6,560 nt of DNA from an uncultured Solobacterium sp. GTDB taxonomy: Bacteria; Bacillota_I; Bacilli_A; Erysipelotrichales; Erysipelotrichaceae. The stretch covers positions 1-6,560 of the forward strand of contig CAKMPP010000171.1 of NCBI GenBank assembly GCA_927911475.1. Direction: 5' to 3'. The position numbers and the translations under genes are program-made. Each line of letters opens with the position of its first letter. Position 1 is the stretch's first letter. Below are positions 6,534-6,560 of this stretch, one piece after another. Under the pieces are notes generated by a model. It did no database searches and was not told the origin of the DNA. It worked only from the letters and a program-made list of their open reading frames with translations.

Positions 6534-6560
6534 ATGATCGGACTAATCATTACTGGTAAT
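6534..6560 (+). CDS. Start of an unidentified gene, possibly mannose-family PTS EIIA (cut by window edge)
   Basis: Only nine codons are visible, reading MIGLIITGN, beginning 4 nt after the galE stop. The preceding GAG is a weak ribosome binding site. The peptide resembles the first strand of mannose/sorbose/galactosamine-type PTS EIIA proteins, which often open like MIGIIITGHG. In those the His at this point is the phosphorylated residue, and here the codon is AAT (Asn). So this could be another family, a variant, or a base error. Nine residues cannot settle it. Confidence 0.35.

Noticed and set aside
1..6560. Novel multi-gene system, mobile element, CRISPR array or tRNA/rRNA
   Set aside because: All coding space is taken by known housekeeping families. 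I saw no direct-repeat arrays, terminal inverted repeats, transposase motifs or cloverleaf-like sequences.

Overview
This window is a stretch of AT-rich Firmicute (low-GC Gram-positive) core chromosome. It carries strong AGGAGG-type ribosome binding sites, TATAAT promoters and a stem-plus-T-run terminator. Protein style (short UppS and RRF, a divergent Ppx/GppA with a DIGSNT start, possibly a PTS EIIA after galE) makes me lean towards Erysipelotrichia. That placement is inference and has not been tested.

Layout: (1) 1-344, minus strand, N-terminal part of a Ppx/GppA-family phosphatase running off the left edge. (2) 345-446, a divergent intergenic region with an extended -10 promoter reading rightward. 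(3) 447-1709, pyrH and frr (UMP kinase and ribosome recycling factor), closed by a rho-independent terminator at 1729-1757. (4) 1770-5500, a tight cluster uppS-cdsA-dxr-rseP with its own -10 immediately after the terminator and overlaps or near-zero gaps throughout. (5) 5517-6529, galE, 16 nt after rseP on the same strand. (6) 6534-6560, the first nine codons of a further gene, perhaps a mannose-family PTS EIIA.

The genes combine nucleotide supply and translation (pyrH, frr) with envelope building. Dxr makes MEP-pathway isoprenoid precursors, UppS turns isoprenoids into the undecaprenyl carrier, CdsA makes CDP-diacylglycerol for phospholipids, RseP cuts membrane proteins, and GalE supplies UDP-galactose for surface glycans.

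The main oddity is reading-frame damage. Three genes that should be intact (frr, dxr, galE) carry four single-base deletions, each in a short A or T run or a TT. Adding one base at each site restores a full-length, family-typical protein. The simplest reading is consensus sequencing error, not gene decay, because frr is essential and dxr is expected to be where MEP is the only isoprenoid route. I found no mobile element, CRISPR array, RNA gene or novel defence or metabolic system here.
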